NCBI RefSeq assembly: GCF_011806455.1
Contig: NZ_JAATOT010000003.1
Span: forward strand, 1 to 64,000
Direction of reading: 5' to 3'
DNA length: 64,000 nucleotides
DNA from: Celeribacter sp. HF31
GTDB taxonomy: Bacteria; Pseudomonadota; Alphaproteobacteria; Rhodobacterales; Rhodobacteraceae
Positions 63,915-64,000 of this stretch are shown piece after piece. The first letter of the stretch is position 1, and the number at the start of each line of letters is the position of its first letter. The notes beneath the pieces were generated by a model. It saw only the letters and a program-made list of their open reading frames with translations. It was not told the DNA's origin and did not search any database. Made by a program: the position numbers and the translations under genes.

Positions 63915-64000
63915 CAACTCGGGAAGGCCTTCGCCATTTCCCGGTCAAACTCGGCCCAGCTCACCGTCGCCTTGTTCCCGGCATAGCCGTGGTAATGCGA
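63914..64000 (-). CDS. C-terminal fragment of an unidentified protein
   Basis: The last 28 residues read SHYHGYAGNKATVSWAEFDR, then EMAKAFPS and TGA at 63914. The gene enters from the right edge. The clean stop just beside a bidirectional terminator supports a real gene. Too little is present to name it. Confidence 0.6.
   Translation of the reverse strand, partial: SHYHGYAGNKATVSWAEFDREMAKAFPS

Noticed and set aside
1-64000. tRNA, rRNA, CRISPR arrays, insertion sequences, prophage or integrase genes
   Set aside because: Intergenic gaps were read for T-loop sequences, repeats and terminal inverted repeats and none was recognised; genes are ordinary chromosomal ones with even composition.

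Overview
The window is a 64 kb piece of a core chromosome from an alphaproteobacterium, almost certainly Rhodobacterales (Roseobacter/Rhodobacteraceae). This rests on gene order and content: hprK-chvG-chvI divergent from pckA, the block rpoZ-rsh-DUF2062-pdxJ-acpS-lepB-rnc-era-DUF1491-recO, methylsuccinyl-CoA dehydrogenase of the ethylmalonyl-CoA pathway, DUF6473 and DUF1491 proteins, a split MnmC pair, and moderately high GC with densely packed, often 1-4 bp overlapping genes. The genus cannot be fixed from the sequence. No phage, transposon, CRISPR array, rRNA or tRNA gene was recognised.

Layout: (1) 1-5.8 kb, minus strand: N-terminus of EF-Tu, a lipoprotein, an M48 protease coupled to a DUF898 membrane protein, and parC. 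(2) 5.9-12.1 kb, mostly plus: SH3-domain protein, SDR, twin-TM protein with cobalamin adenosyltransferase, etfBA, DUF6473 (minus), and 3-hydroxybutyryl-CoA dehydrogenase. (3) 12.2-19.6 kb: a minus operon chvI-chvG-hprK-rapZ-EIIA-HPr-acyltransferase, divergent from pckA. (4) 19.6-22.6 kb: cytochrome c, TauE-like permease, mcd. (5) 22.6-31.4 kb, minus: folK, rpoZ, rsh and the lepB-rnc-era-recO block. (6) 31.6-34.9 kb, plus: NYN-domain protein, ispH, methyltransferase, rnhA, TRIC-like protein. (7) 34.9-38.0 kb, minus: three tandem peptide deformylase genes, fmt, two GlsB-type membrane proteins and an unlisted 45-residue membrane ORF, apparently one translationally coupled operon. (8) 38.1-45.5 kb: PatB-like C-S lyase, a glutathione transferase, a receiver protein, cobC-cobD, MltB-like transglycosylase and a siderophore-interacting protein. 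(9) 45.5-50.7 kb, minus: smc, a 50-residue basic protein, a lipoprotein and a MOSC protein. (10) 50.9-64 kb: a TsoY-like membrane protein, CidA/LrgB pair, FMN reductase, VOC protein, FAD oxidase divergent from mnmD, EamA transporter, Slt, dapA, a K+-channel-like protein, smpB, sseA, aromatic aminotransferase, rhodanese and a cut-off gene.

The genes give a coherent picture of central carbon and growth control: PTS-Ntr-type phosphocarriers, HPr kinase and RapZ beside the ChvGI two-component system and pckA; ETF with acyl-CoA dehydrogenase and hydroxyacyl-CoA dehydrogenase for acetyl-CoA assimilation; and Rsh beside the omega subunit that helps form the ppGpp site on RNA polymerase.

There is no obvious undescribed defence or mobile system. 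The signals most worth following are a deformylase paralogue that has lost its metal cysteine and catalytic glutamate, a perfect 19-bp palindrome enclosing the ribosome binding site of the NYN protein, a terminator hairpin that contains the ribosome binding site of the next gene, a perfect CtrA box, a perfect DnaA box upstream of smc, two 20-bp-spaced direct repeats before pckA, and two small proteins absent from a standard ORF listing.
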